From positions 62,001-126,000 of the forward strand of contig CAJTTT010000002.1 of NCBI GenBank assembly GCA_910579285.1: a stretch of 64,000 bases of DNA, given 5' to 3'. Each line of letters begins with the position of its first letter. The first letter of the stretch is position 1. Positions 44,869 to 54,257 of the stretch are shown here, piece after piece. Made by a program: the position numbers and the translations under genes. The notes under the pieces were generated by a model. That model saw nothing but the letters and a program-made list of their open reading frames with translations. It was not told the DNA's origin and ran no database searches. This DNA comes from an uncultured Lachnospiraceae bacterium. GTDB taxonomy: Bacteria; Bacillota; Clostridia; Lachnospirales; Lachnospiraceae.

Positions 44869-46305
44869 CTATTTGTTCACTTTCAGCGCCTCGTCAAACC
44901 TTTCCACATCCACGACAGAGCCGTCCCGGTTATCAATCAAAAGCACCTGCACCGTCAGGTCCCGTCCGTCCTTATCCTGTTCCATCAGGAAACTTTCCTC
45001 GGAATCGCCCAGATACAGCGCCTTCCCGCCGTCCTCTGTCCCAGTGTAAACCAACTTTCCAAAAGACGTCTCCACTTCCCCGCTCTCATCCCCGCTAAAG
45101 TCTGTGACCACACCATTCTTGTTGTCGATCACCAGAAGGTAATCCTCCCCCTGTTCCATCATCTGATCGAAAGAAGGGAAGTCATATCCCGGCGCCAGAT
45201 TGTGCACCTGATTGACATACTGTTCGTAATCCCAGATCCGCGATTCCCCGTCCACGAAGAGACACAGACTGAAACTTTGATCCGCCATCATAACCAGATA
45301 ATTCTGCAGGGACTCCTGGGCCTGCAGTCTGTTAATCTTGTAACGCTGGTAATCGGCATAATCCTCATCCCAGTTGGCGGCGCCGTCCTGTCTGCGGTCA
45401 GCCACCCCGCAGGTTTCTGTCAGATATTTCCCCATAAAGGACGTAATTTTGTGTCCCCCGGACACATTCAGGTGGGAATAGGAATCAAAACAGTCCGTGT
45501 CATAATCCACCAGATCCATCTGCAGGAAATTGAGGTAATCCACACCGTACTCTTTCGCAATCTCGCCGGCATATGCCGCAATCTTCTGCTGATCTTCCTG
45601 GGCCGGAAAGGGCAGGAACGTGAGGACGACCTTAATCCCTCTGCTCTGACATTCCTCCACAATCCTGCGCAGATATTCCACTCCAACACTTTCTATCGGC
45701 TCCGCTTCCACATCCGTCAGCACAAACTCGTCCGGCTCGCATATCCCGATCTCAAAAAGGGCGCCTCTGGTCTTCCCATAATCCACATCGAAATCATCCT
45801 TTTTCAGTTCATCCCAGCGGTCATGGTAGAGGGAAAAGTCCCACAGATATTCCGCCCGGCCGTCAAGATCATCAAACATATCGCAGACTGCCCTTATCTT
45901 CGTTGTGCTCAGGGGAATGCTGTCCAGCGAAAAATGCATAAATTTCTCGTCCCTGATCACAACCTTGTCCGACTCCAGAACATAGCAGTCAGCCACCACT
46001 ACTTTGGGATCCGCATAGTCAAGCGCATTCATAAACGTCCAGTAACTCATCGTCATCGGATGTCCATAGCCCGATATATTATAGGACGTAATGCCATAAT
46101 CGTTCCACAATTCCATCGGATAAACCGCCGTTGTCACATGACTGGTTCCCAGAAACAGCACGTCGCACTCATCCGCCACTTTGAGAAAATCTCCATTTTT
46201 ATTGTAGGAACCCTTTGCTTCCAGGCAGAATGCAACGCCCTTGTAGGCCGCCGCCATGATCACTGCCATGAATACCATCCAGAGTACCGCCTTTGCTCTT
46301 TTCAT
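44869..46305 (-). CDS. SGNH-fold surface protein, intact paralogue
   Basis: 478 residues: N-terminal helix, LFLGTSHVTTA (GTS block I), DSYSHLNVSGG (His in block V), a WDEDYADYQRY segment, and a ~150-residue C-terminal domain. It is a clear paralogue of the broken gene at 46330-47770, to which it aligns over the full length; this allows the intended frame there to be read. Start ATG with GGAGAGAGGAAA upstream. Likely carries out or helps acyl transfer with an MBOAT. Confidence 0.83.
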   Translation of the reverse strand: MKRAKAVLWMVFMAVIMAAAYKGVAFCLEAKGSYNKNGDFLKVADECDVLFLGTSHVTTAVYPMELWNDYGITSYNISGYGHPMTMSYWTFMNALDYADPKVVVADCYVLESDKVVIRDEKFMHFSLDSIPLSTTKIRAVCDMFDDLDGRAEYLWDFSLYHDRWDELKKDDFDVDYGKTRGALFEIGICEPDEFVLTDVEAEPIESVGVEYLRRIVEECQSRGIKVVLTFLPFPAQEDQQKIAAYAGEIAKEYGVDYLNFLQMDLVDYDTDCFDSYSHLNVSGGHKITSFMGKYLTETCGVADRRQDGAANWDEDYADYQRYKINRLQAQESLQNYLVMMADQSFSLCLFVDGESRIWDYEQYVNQVHNLAPGYDFPSFDQMMEQGEDYLLVIDNKNGVVTDFSGDESGEVETSFGKLVYTGTEDGGKALYLGDSEESFLMEQDKDGRDLTVQVLLIDNRDGSVVDVERFDEALKVNK

Positions 46306-46329
46306 TTTCCTCTCTCCACTCCTGCATTT

Positions 46330-46577
46330 CTATTCCCTATAAACAGACAGACTGCGGTCAAACCGCTTGACGCCTGCCACACTGCCATCCGAACTGTCGA
46401 TCACGATGATCTGGACTGCCGCGCCGCTGTCATGCGGTGTGCTCTGGAGCCAGTCCGTCTCCGCATCCTGCAAAAACAACGTCCTGTTCCCCGCTTCATC
46501 TGTCCCATACCGCACCATTCCAAAGGAAGTTTCTATCTGTAAAGTATTTCCATTCACACTTTCATTTACCCCCCCCC
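46330..46577 (-). pseudogene. Detached C-terminal part of the frame-broken SGNH gene
   Basis: Encodes the homologue of the last ~83 residues of the 44869 protein (shared ETSFG, DGSV and RFD motifs) in a different frame from the main part. The two frames meet at the G run 46569-46578. Reported apart so that both parts are visible. Confidence 0.8.
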
Positions 46578-47770
46578 CACACACTTTCCACAACCAAAAA
46601 ATAGGGTTCTCCCTGAGAAACCGCCTGCGCAAGCTTCTCTGTCTTTCCGCCTGCGATATTATCTATCAGGGACATATATATTTCATTCTGCTGCCATATG
46701 CCTGCGTCCCCATCCACATAAATGCAACAGTCAAAGGCCGGATCAGCAAGCATCATCAGATACTTGTCCAGCGTCTCCAACTGTTCCATCACCCCAAGTT
46801 TATACTCCGTATACTGCCTGTAATCCTCGTCCCAGTCCGCATACGCCTCATCACCCCTGTGATCGGCAATCTCATAGTGTGCATGGATATACTGTCCGAT
46901 ATAGTCTGTAACCTTTCTGCCGCCCGATCCGTTCAGATGGGAGTTTGTATCAGAACAGTCGACCTCCAGATCCACCACCTGCAGATCCAGAAAATTCACA
47001 TAGGGAACCCTGTACTCCCGGGCAATCCGCTCCACATACAATGCCTCCGCCCACTCATCCTCCGAAGCAGGAAACGGCAGATAAGTCAGCAGGATCTCTG
47101 TATCCCGGCTCTGACATTCTTCCACGATCCGACGAAGATACTCCATACCCACGGAATCCACATCCACGGTTTCCACAGGCCGCTCCGCCATCTCATCAGG
47201 AGTCACAACATCGACGGCAATCTCAGCGCCCTTTTGTATATTCACTTCCCTCTCAAAATCCGCCTGATCCAGATCCCACCATCTGTCGTGATAAGCCGCA
47301 AAATTCCATACAAACTCCAGCCGGTCCCCAGGGTCTTCCACCAGATCACAGATCATCCGTATTTTGTCAAAGCTAAGCGGCAGATGATCCATCTGCGCAT
47401 GCAGCATCTCTTTCCTGCCCGTTTTCTCTTCGGCGCCCACATTATGACAGTCTAACACAACCAGTTCCGGCTCCGATTCGCTAAGCGCATGTCTCACAAC
47501 CCAGTACACAGACGGCATGCGAAGCCCAAAACCAGCCAGATTATAGGATGCCATACCGTAATCATCCCACAATTCCAGCGGAAACACAGCATTCGCCATA
47601 TGGGAATTGCCAAAAAACAGCACGTCATACACATCGCTGTTCTCCACAAATTCCCTGTTTTTACTGTAGGCATACCCGGGGTCTGTCAGATTCGTCACAA
47701 ATCGAATACCCGCCGCAAAAAAGACTGCCGCCATACAGCCCCAGAAGAGCCCCTTCGCCCTTTTTCTCAT
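46562..47770 (-). CDS. SGNH-fold surface protein, reading frame interrupted at poly-G tract
   Basis: 402 residues as it stands, ending ESVWGGGK at a stop just past ten consecutive G. N-terminal helix, VLFFGNSHMANA, DTNSHLNGSGG and DWDEDYRQY match the neighbouring paralogue at 44869. With nine or twelve G the frame would continue into the 46330 fragment and give ~480 residues, like the paralogue. So the gene is either a phase-variable OFF form, a pseudogene, or carries a homopolymer sequencing error. MBOAT copy 2 lies directly upstream and would be its partner. Confidence 0.8.
   Translation of the reverse strand: MRKRAKGLFWGCMAAVFFAAGIRFVTNLTDPGYAYSKNREFVENSDVYDVLFFGNSHMANAVFPLELWDDYGMASYNLAGFGLRMPSVYWVVRHALSESEPELVVLDCHNVGAEEKTGRKEMLHAQMDHLPLSFDKIRMICDLVEDPGDRLEFVWNFAAYHDRWWDLDQADFEREVNIQKGAEIAVDVVTPDEMAERPVETVDVDSVGMEYLRRIVEECQSRDTEILLTYLPFPASEDEWAEALYVERIAREYRVPYVNFLDLQVVDLEVDCSDTNSHLNGSGGRKVTDYIGQYIHAHYEIADHRGDEAYADWDEDYRQYTEYKLGVMEQLETLDKYLMMLADPAFDCCIYVDGDAGIWQQNEIYMSLIDNIAGGKTEKLAQAVSQGEPYFLVVESVWGGGK
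46569..46578 (-). repeat. Homopolymer of ten G (minus strand) at the frame break
   Basis: Ten C on the plus strand, flanked by A and A. A change of one base (10 to 9, or 10 to 12) restores the frame. Length runs of this size are typical of slipped-strand phase variation. Confidence 0.85.
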
Positions 47771-47785
47771 TTGTGCCGACCCTTT

Positions 47786-49270
47786 CTAAAACTGGAAATA
47801 GATAAAGTTGGCTGCGTCATACCCGACGCCCCACATACCGAACACAAGAATGCCGAGCACAGCCACTATCACTGTCAGACACTGCGCCCAGTAATCCTGT
47901 CTCGCCAGAACCTTCCGCAGTCTGATATTTTTATACTTGCACACATCCACCGCAAGCAACAGCAGAATGCCCCAGATCATAAGCGAAAAGTTTTTCTGAT
48001 TTAATCCGCATTCATACAGGGAGCCGTCGAACCACACCCAATGATTCTTCGCCGTAAACATTCTCTTGATGATCCGCAGCGCCTCAAAGGCCGTATTGGC
48101 GCGGAAAAACACCCATGCCAGGTCTACCAGGAAAAACGTAGCCGCCACCCGGATACATTTGTGGCTTAAGCTGTCCTCTTTGATGTCCAAAAAACCAGCA
48201 ATTTTCTTTCTGACAGGCTTTAAAACATCTCCCACAACCTGCCAGAAGCCGTTCAGAAGCCCCCAGATCACATAAGACCAGTCCGCCCCATGCCAGAGAC
48301 CGCTCACACCGAAGGTGACCAGAAGATTTACATACTTTCTGACCCTGCCTCTGCGGTTGCCGCCAAGAGGAATATAAAGGTAATCGCGGAACCAGCTGGA
48401 AAGGGAAATATGCCATCTGCGCCAGAACTCCGCCACAGAAGCCGCAAGATACGGCGAATCAAAGTTTTCCATCAACTGAATCCCCAATATTTTGGCCGCT
48501 CCCATAGCGATCACAGAATACCCCGAAAAGTCACAGTATATCTGCACCGCAAACAAAAGAGTCGCTACGATCAGATAGACGCCCGTATATGTCTCGATAT
48601 CCCCGTAGGCCGTGTCAACAAAGACAGCGATGCGGTCCGCCAGCACCACCTTCAGAAAATATCCCCACAGCATCAGGAAAAATCCGTCCCGCAGACTGTC
48701 AAAGGAAGGTTTTGCAGGCCTGTCCAACTGGCGCAGCAGGTTTTTTGACCTCTCGATCGGGCCTGCCACCAGCTGCGGAAAAAAGGAGACGAAGAGGGCA
48801 TAGCGGAAGAAATTCTTCTCCGCATAAATTTCGCCCCTGTAAACGTCCACCGTATAACCAAGCGCCTGAAACGTGTAAAAGGAAATACCTACAGGAAGCA
48901 GAAGATCAACAGCGGGTGCATTGAGTGCGATATGCAGATGCGCAAAAATCTGATTCAAGCTCTCTATTCCAAAATTCAAATATTTAAAAACAAACAAGAT
49001 GGACAGGTTCAAAATAAAGCTCGCCGCAACACATAGTTTTGGTTTTACCCCTCCCCCTCCATTTTTCGCAAATTTCTCCAGCAAAATTCCTGACACATAT
49101 GTCACAACCGTGGAGAACAGCAGCAGAATCACATATTTGGCATTCCAGCACATATAAAAATAATAGCTCGCTGCAAGAAGCCAGTACATCCTGATTTTCT
49201 GCGGGATCAAATAATATATTCCGATCACAATCGGAAAAAAGATGAGAAAATGTAATGAATTAAAAAGCAT
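47786..49270 (-). CDS. MBOAT family O-acyltransferase, copy 2
   Basis: 494 residues, ten or so membrane helices; GISFYTFQALGYTVDVYRG, YALFVSFFPQLVAGPIERS, FWRRWHISLSSWFRDYLYIPLGGNRRG and LWHGADWSYVIWG with the catalytic His. It belongs to the AlgI/PatA group and is only distantly similar to copy 1. ATG 49270 with AGGTGG 4 nt upstream; the longer frame from 49309 is not needed. Its SGNH partner is the phase-variable gene 46562. A short internal G-rich stretch codes NGGGG. Confidence 0.93.
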   Translation of the reverse strand: MLFNSLHFLIFFPIVIGIYYLIPQKIRMYWLLAASYYFYMCWNAKYVILLLFSTVVTYVSGILLEKFAKNGGGGVKPKLCVAASFILNLSILFVFKYLNFGIESLNQIFAHLHIALNAPAVDLLLPVGISFYTFQALGYTVDVYRGEIYAEKNFFRYALFVSFFPQLVAGPIERSKNLLRQLDRPAKPSFDSLRDGFFLMLWGYFLKVVLADRIAVFVDTAYGDIETYTGVYLIVATLLFAVQIYCDFSGYSVIAMGAAKILGIQLMENFDSPYLAASVAEFWRRWHISLSSWFRDYLYIPLGGNRRGRVRKYVNLLVTFGVSGLWHGADWSYVIWGLLNGFWQVVGDVLKPVRKKIAGFLDIKEDSLSHKCIRVAATFFLVDLAWVFFRANTAFEALRIIKRMFTAKNHWVWFDGSLYECGLNQKNFSLMIWGILLLLAVDVCKYKNIRLRKVLARQDYWAQCLTVIVAVLGILVFGMWGVGYDAANFIYFQF

Positions 49271-49384
49271 AGGCCACCTACTCACTCCTTTTTTTGAAAC
49301 AAACAACACTAATACTATAGCACACCTACATCCGTTTTTCTATAAAAAATCCCCCGAGAGCTCCTGCACTCCCCGACTTTAATG

Positions 49385-49413
49385 TGTACATCCTCCCCCA
49401 AACATGTTATAAT
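49385..49413 (+). promoter_or_regulatory. Probable promoter of the FAD oxidoreductase gene
   Basis: TGTACA, 17 nt, TATAAT, about 50 nt before ATG 49466. The -35 box is weak (4 of 6). Confidence 0.5.
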
Positions 49414-49465
49414 GTGCGCGATGGCTATGAAATGGCTGCATGTAAAAAATAAAACGAGGTATTGC

Positions 49466-51067
49466 ATGAAAAAAGTGTATGTGATCGGCGCAGGGCCTGC
49501 CGGCCTCACCGCCGCTTATGAACTGCTCAGTCAGGCTACGGATAACGAATACAGCGTCACCGTGTTGGAGGAATCCGAGGCTATGGGCGGCATTTCCAAA
49601 ACCGTCAACTACAAGGGAAACCGCATGGACATGGGCGGACACCGTTTTTTCTCCAAAGTGCCGGAGGTCAATGCCTGGTGGGAGCGCATGCTGCCCACGC
49701 AGGGTTCACCCACCTATGACGATATCGTGCTGCACCGCGAGATGACGCTCGCTCCCGGCGGCCCGGACCCGGAGAAGGAAGACCGTGTGATGCTTCGCAG
49801 ACACCGCGTGTCCCGCATCTATTTCAATCAGAAATTTTTTGACTATCCGATCTCCCTGAAACCGGAGACTTTTATCAACATGGGGTTTCTCGCCACCATG
49901 CAGGCTGGCTTAAGCTATCTGGCCTCCATGATCCACAAACGGCCCGAAAATTCCCTGGAAGATTTTTATGTAAACCGTTTTGGCAAAAAACTGTATTCCA
50001 TGTTCTTTGAGAACTACACGGAAAACTTATGGGGCCGGCATCCTTCCGAAATTGCCCCCGACTGGGGCGCCCAGCGGGCGAAGGGACTGTCCGTCGCCGC
50101 CATCTTAAAGGACGTCTTCTCGAAAATGCTGCCCGGCAGAAAAAACCGGGAAGTGGAAACGTCCCTGATCGAGGAATTCAGCTATCCCAAGCTCGGCCCA
50201 GGCCAGCTCTGGGAGGTGACAGCGGACAAAATCCGGGAGCTTGGCGGAGAAATCCTCTGCAGCAGCAAAGCGGTAAGACTCCACAAGGATGAAAATAACC
50301 GCATCACTTCCATCACCTACGAGACGCCGGAAGGCGAAGTGACAGCGGAGGGCGACATTTTCATTTCCTCCATGCCAGTGAAGGATCTGGTTGCAGGCTT
50401 AAACGATGTGCCAAAGGCCGAGGCTGAAATCGCCGCAGGACTTCCCTACCGTGACTATATGACCGTGGGACTTCTGCTGCCGAAGTTAAACCTGAAAAAT
50501 AAGACGAATCTCAGGACCATCAACAATATCGTGCCTGACTGCTGGATCTATGTGCATGACAGAACCGTCCGGCTGGGAAGATTCCAGATTTACAACAACT
50601 GGTCTCCCTATATGGTGCGCGATCTGGAACACACGGTATGGATCGGTCTGGAATATTTTGTTACCGAGGGGGACAAGCACTGGACGATGTCCGATGAAGA
50701 TTTCACCCGCTTTGCGGTGGATGAGATCGTCAGCATGGGACTGATTGACTGCCCCTCCGATGTGATGGACTCCCATGTGGAGCGCGTAAAGAAAGCGTAT
50801 CCCGCCTACTTTGACACCTACAAGGATATGGACAAGCTGACCGCCTATCTGAAATCCATCGACAATCTCTACTGTGTGGGCAGAAACGGACAGCACCGTT
50901 ACAACAACATCGACCACTCCATGATGACCTCCTTCGAGACCGTGAAAAACATCGTAAACGGTATCTCCTCCAAGGACAACATCTGGAACGTGAACACAGA
51001 GAAAACCTACCACGAGGAAGTGCAGAAAGAAAATCCTTCCACGGCGGATCAGATCGAAGTAGACTGA
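49466..51067 (+). CDS. FAD-dependent amine-oxidase-like oxidoreductase
   Basis: 533 residues with the dinucleotide-binding start VYVIGAGPAGLTAAYELL and GGISKTVNYKGNRMDMGGHRFFSK, a motif shared with UDP-galactopyranose mutase and protoporphyrinogen-oxidase-like proteins. The C-terminal YCVGRNGQHRYNNIDHSMM is the FAD-domain end. ATG 49466 has GAGG 6 nt upstream; the frame upstream to 49382 is open by chance. It could make a sugar-furanose or oxidised nucleotide sugar for the polymer; which substrate is not visible. It converges with the ABC transporter genes. Confidence 0.85.
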   Translation: MKKVYVIGAGPAGLTAAYELLSQATDNEYSVTVLEESEAMGGISKTVNYKGNRMDMGGHRFFSKVPEVNAWWERMLPTQGSPTYDDIVLHREMTLAPGGPDPEKEDRVMLRRHRVSRIYFNQKFFDYPISLKPETFINMGFLATMQAGLSYLASMIHKRPENSLEDFYVNRFGKKLYSMFFENYTENLWGRHPSEIAPDWGAQRAKGLSVAAILKDVFSKMLPGRKNREVETSLIEEFSYPKLGPGQLWEVTADKIRELGGEILCSSKAVRLHKDENNRITSITYETPEGEVTAEGDIFISSMPVKDLVAGLNDVPKAEAEIAAGLPYRDYMTVGLLLPKLNLKNKTNLRTINNIVPDCWIYVHDRTVRLGRFQIYNNWSPYMVRDLEHTVWIGLEYFVTEGDKHWTMSDEDFTRFAVDEIVSMGLIDCPSDVMDSHVERVKKAYPAYFDTYKDMDKLTAYLKSIDNLYCVGRNGQHRYNNIDHSMMTSFETVKNIVNGISSKDNIWNVNTEKTYHEEVQKENPSTADQIEVD

Positions 51068-51069
51068 CA

Positions 51070-52200
51070 TCAGCTGCGGCGGCTCTGCAGCCACTGCAGC
51101 GCGGCGCTGGCCAGAACAAGAATCACCGTGTAGACGGCCATCCCATATAAGTAATGCACATTATGAATGGATTGCAGATAGTACCAGGGCGGGAGAAGCA
51201 GTTTTCCCGCCCTCAAATATTGCAGATTCAAAAAAACCGGGCAGAGCGCCAGCATCGCCGCAAGAAGCGGCAGAAAAACCATGCCAAGCCTTCCGGGGGT
51301 GCGGCACAGCATCCGCAGCAGATTGGCGAAAGCCAGTACACAGGCCCCAAACACCACACAACTGACCACTTCTCTTTTCCAGTCCGAAAACACCCCCGCC
51401 AGCCGGCAGGACAAAAGCAGCACGGCCGCCGCATCCAGAAGAAAGACCGCACCTGACAGATAAGAAGCCGAAAGCCGTTTTGTCAAGGGAATGCGCCCGT
51501 AGACGCCGTGTTCTTCATCCCGCATGAAACAGAGCGCCGCCGCAAGCCCCGCAAACGTAAACCAGACAGCCAGAATCCCCCGAAGAGGCGCCTGCACATA
51601 AGTAAAGTCTTCCGTTTCCCCAGGTGTCCCGTCTGGGTACACCATCTGAAACAGGTTCCCCTCCACAGCCACACTGTCGTATACCCGGCGAAGCTCCCCG
51701 TCCGTCATTTCCATAAGTCCCAGCTCATCCCGCACATAGCCCGCATAAACCGCATAGGAAAAGAACGGATAAATGGCGGATGACAAAATTTCCCGGCCAA
51801 GAATCAGTGAAACGCTGTCCTTCCGCTCCACCACCGTCACCACCGGCCGCACCCTGCGCTTCCTCGCGAGGATCTCAATCTGTTCCGACAGATCTTCTGA
51901 AAAAATCCAGGCCGCATCCGCCTTCCCGGTCTCCACCATGCGCCGCGCCGTCTCCCCGTCTCCGCAGGGCAGATAATGCAGAACGCCGCCGCCATCCAGA
52001 AGCCTTTCGGAAATCTCTGCCGCCGCGTCATCCCCCTGCGGCAGATACAGCGCGATTGTGGCAATCCCGAAAGCTTCCCCGGACAGCTGCCTGATGCCGG
52101 CCGCAAGCAGGGGCGCCAGACAGAGCATCAGAAAAAAGCCATATCCCTTTAACAGCCTCTTCTGAAACAGCGCAAACCTTATAAACATCTGTCCCGGCAT
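51070..52200 (-). CDS. ABC-2 type transporter permease (subunit 2)
   Basis: About 376 residues: one N-terminal helix, a large extracytoplasmic region with an EILARKRRVRP segment (~40-190), then five helices in the C-terminal half. This is the drug/antibiotic-exporter ABC2_membrane_3 layout. ATG 52200 is preferred, because GGAGGAG stands 4 nt upstream; ATG 52215 lies in that ribosome site. It pairs with the permease at 52226 and the ATPase at 53500; cargo unknown. Confidence 0.82.
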   Translation of the reverse strand: MPGQMFIRFALFQKRLLKGYGFFLMLCLAPLLAAGIRQLSGEAFGIATIALYLPQGDDAAAEISERLLDGGGVLHYLPCGDGETARRMVETGKADAAWIFSEDLSEQIEILARKRRVRPVVTVVERKDSVSLILGREILSSAIYPFFSYAVYAGYVRDELGLMEMTDGELRRVYDSVAVEGNLFQMVYPDGTPGETEDFTYVQAPLRGILAVWFTFAGLAAALCFMRDEEHGVYGRIPLTKRLSASYLSGAVFLLDAAAVLLLSCRLAGVFSDWKREVVSCVVFGACVLAFANLLRMLCRTPGRLGMVFLPLLAAMLALCPVFLNLQYLRAGKLLLPPWYYLQSIHNVHYLYGMAVYTVILVLASAALQWLQSRRS

Positions 52201-52225
52201 TTCTCTCCTCCTCATCTTTCCGCCG

Positions 52226-53461
52226 TCACCTCGTCCTGCTCCATCTGACCAACATAGTCAACCCCAGAAACACTGCCAGCCAGCCAAGGACGGCCGCCCA
52301 CACCGCGCCCGGAATTTTACCCATCACTCCGGCCTGGGCGAATCTGGCCGCCGCGCCGGAGGGAAGAGCCTCCCCAAGAACCCGCATTTTCTCCGGGAAA
52401 AAGGCGGAAGGATAAAAATATCCCGACAGATATCCCATGCCGATCCCGCAGATGAGCTGCACCAAAATCCCGTTCACAACGCCCTCTGTGGCCTCAAAGA
52501 AAAAGAGCTGCATCGCCGCAAACAGGGCCGCCGCCGGGAGAAGGACCGGCAGAAACGCCACAAAGGGCGCGGCGCCCATTCCCTCCCATTCGGGAACCGC
52601 CAGAACCGCCTTCTCCAGTGCGAACATAAGAGGCAGGCACAGGGAAAAAAGCCCCCCAAGCACAAGCAGGAGATAAGCCAGATATTCCCCCAGAATCTGC
52701 CACGGCGCACTTACGCCGCGGGCTTTCACAAAACAGGAAAATGCGCGGTTATCCTGCACAAAGAAAGCGCTGTTTAAAAGCCCGGAGAGCAGGAGAAACA
52801 ATAAAATTCCGCCGCAGAAATAGTACAGCTCCAGAGACAGGCCGTCCCCGTAGCCAAGAATCTCTACCTCCCCAAATCCGCTTCGGGAAAGCGCCATCTG
52901 AATCAACGCCAGATTCAGTTTGTCCGTCTCCCATCCGATTTCTTCCCCCCTGCCCTGATCCGCAAGAATGCGCTGCATGCCATAAATCGCGCTCTGGGAG
53001 CAGGTCACCAGGGTGGAGGCGATATCTGTGATCTCCCCCATCACCATCGTCCCAAGCCCCTGCTGTCCCTGGGCCGCCGTATAAGTAATCAGGCGGTCAT
53101 TTTCTCCGTACACGATAGATTCCATCAGCCCCTCGGGCACCCGCATCACGGCATAGAGCTCCCCCCGCTGAAAGGCCTCTTCCGCCTCCTGCTCCGACAT
53201 CGGCACGAGCTCCACCATGAACCGGGAATCGTCCATCTCCTGCAGTGCCGCAATGCCAAATCCCAGATAGGAGGCAGACAGGTCTCCCACCATGCCGATG
53301 CGGTACCTTGTCCCTGCCGCCGCGCCCGCCCCCTGTGCAATCAGCAGCCAGGCCAGTGCGCCCGCACAGACACAGACGGCCAGATCCACCAGGATCTGCC
53401 CCGGAAGCAGTCTCGCCGCGCGCTTTAATTGTGCCAGAAAATAAGCCGCTGTCTGTCTCAT
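52226..53461 (-). CDS. ABC-2 type transporter permease (subunit 1)
   Basis: 411 residues; N-terminal helix, extracytoplasmic domain and six C-terminal helices, parallel to the other permease. The two proteins differ enough to form a heterodimer. No specific substrate motif. It lies 25 nt from the next permease gene and ~40 nt from the ATPase gene, all on one transcript. Confidence 0.82.
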   Translation of the reverse strand: MRQTAAYFLAQLKRAARLLPGQILVDLAVCVCAGALAWLLIAQGAGAAAGTRYRIGMVGDLSASYLGFGIAALQEMDDSRFMVELVPMSEQEAEEAFQRGELYAVMRVPEGLMESIVYGENDRLITYTAAQGQQGLGTMVMGEITDIASTLVTCSQSAIYGMQRILADQGRGEEIGWETDKLNLALIQMALSRSGFGEVEILGYGDGLSLELYYFCGGILLFLLLSGLLNSAFFVQDNRAFSCFVKARGVSAPWQILGEYLAYLLLVLGGLFSLCLPLMFALEKAVLAVPEWEGMGAAPFVAFLPVLLPAAALFAAMQLFFFEATEGVVNGILVQLICGIGMGYLSGYFYPSAFFPEKMRVLGEALPSGAAARFAQAGVMGKIPGAVWAAVLGWLAVFLGLTMLVRWSRTR

Positions 53462-53499
53462 CGTTCCTCCCAGCTTTCCTTGTGCCAGAATGCCAATTC

Positions 53500-54171
53500 T
53501 CAGCCTAACGCTTCTGCCAGTTTATGAAAATCTCCATCGTACTGCCAGGAATGTAACACCCCGTCTCTCAAGATATAACACACATCGCACAATTCCAGAT
53601 CCTGTGCGTCATGGGTTGCCATCAGCACGATGCCCCCCGCTCTCCTGTAAGCCTCCAGATAACTGCGGATGTCTTCCTTGCAGACAGGATCCAGCGCCGC
53701 CGAAGGCTCGTCAAGCGCCAGTATGCCCGGATGGGAAACCACAGCACATCCAATGGAAAGACGTTTTTTCATCCCGCCCGACATACGGCGCACAGGCGTC
53801 TTGAGGAAACTGTCAATGCCAAGCATTCCGAGGGCCCCCTCCGAAAGCTCCCGCCTCAGCGTCTCCCTGTCATACCACAGACGCAGATTGTCCCAGGCAT
53901 TCAACTCCTCCATGAGCGGATCTCCCTGAGGCACATATCCCAGCACGTTCGGTATCTGTCCGGGATGACGCAGCAGATCGGCGCCCCTATAAAAAAAGGA
54001 GCCGCCGTCCGCCCTGCGCACGCCCGCCAAAATGGAAAGCAGCGTCGATTTCCCGCTGCCGTTGCTGCCAAGGATGGCCGCACAGCTCCCGGCCTCCAAG
54101 GAAAACGATATGTCTGTAAGCACTTTCTTTCCGGCGTACGCCTTTTTGATCCCCGTTATCTCCACATCCAT
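53500..54171 (-). CDS. ABC transporter ATP-binding protein
   Basis: About 223 residues: Walker A GSNGSGKST, signature MSGGMKKRL, Walker B ILALDEPSAALD and switch His in MATHD. No C-terminal extension, so it is unlike the Wzt protein. ATG 54171 with CGGGGG 7 nt upstream is preferred over 54177 and 54195. Drives the two permeases that follow. Confidence 0.92.
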   Translation of the reverse strand: MDVEITGIKKAYAGKKVLTDISFSLEAGSCAAILGSNGSGKSTLLSILAGVRRADGGSFFYRGADLLRHPGQIPNVLGYVPQGDPLMEELNAWDNLRLWYDRETLRRELSEGALGMLGIDSFLKTPVRRMSGGMKKRLSIGCAVVSHPGILALDEPSAALDPVCKEDIRSYLEAYRRAGGIVLMATHDAQDLELCDVCYILRDGVLHSWQYDGDFHKLAEALG

Positions 54172-54257
54172 GAACATCCCCCGTTTCCACTGCACCGGCC
54201 GCGCTGCGCCCCCTTCGGCTCATCGCGGCCTTCCCGCCTGTTCCGGCTCCATACACG

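Noticed and set aside
46330..46632. Separate small gene of 100 residues
   Set aside because: Its N-terminal part overlaps the main gene in another frame; only the region after the G run is homologous to the paralogue.
51068..51069. Terminator between the FAD gene and the ABC transporter
   Set aside because: The genes are 2 nt apart and no hairpin with a T-run is visible there.
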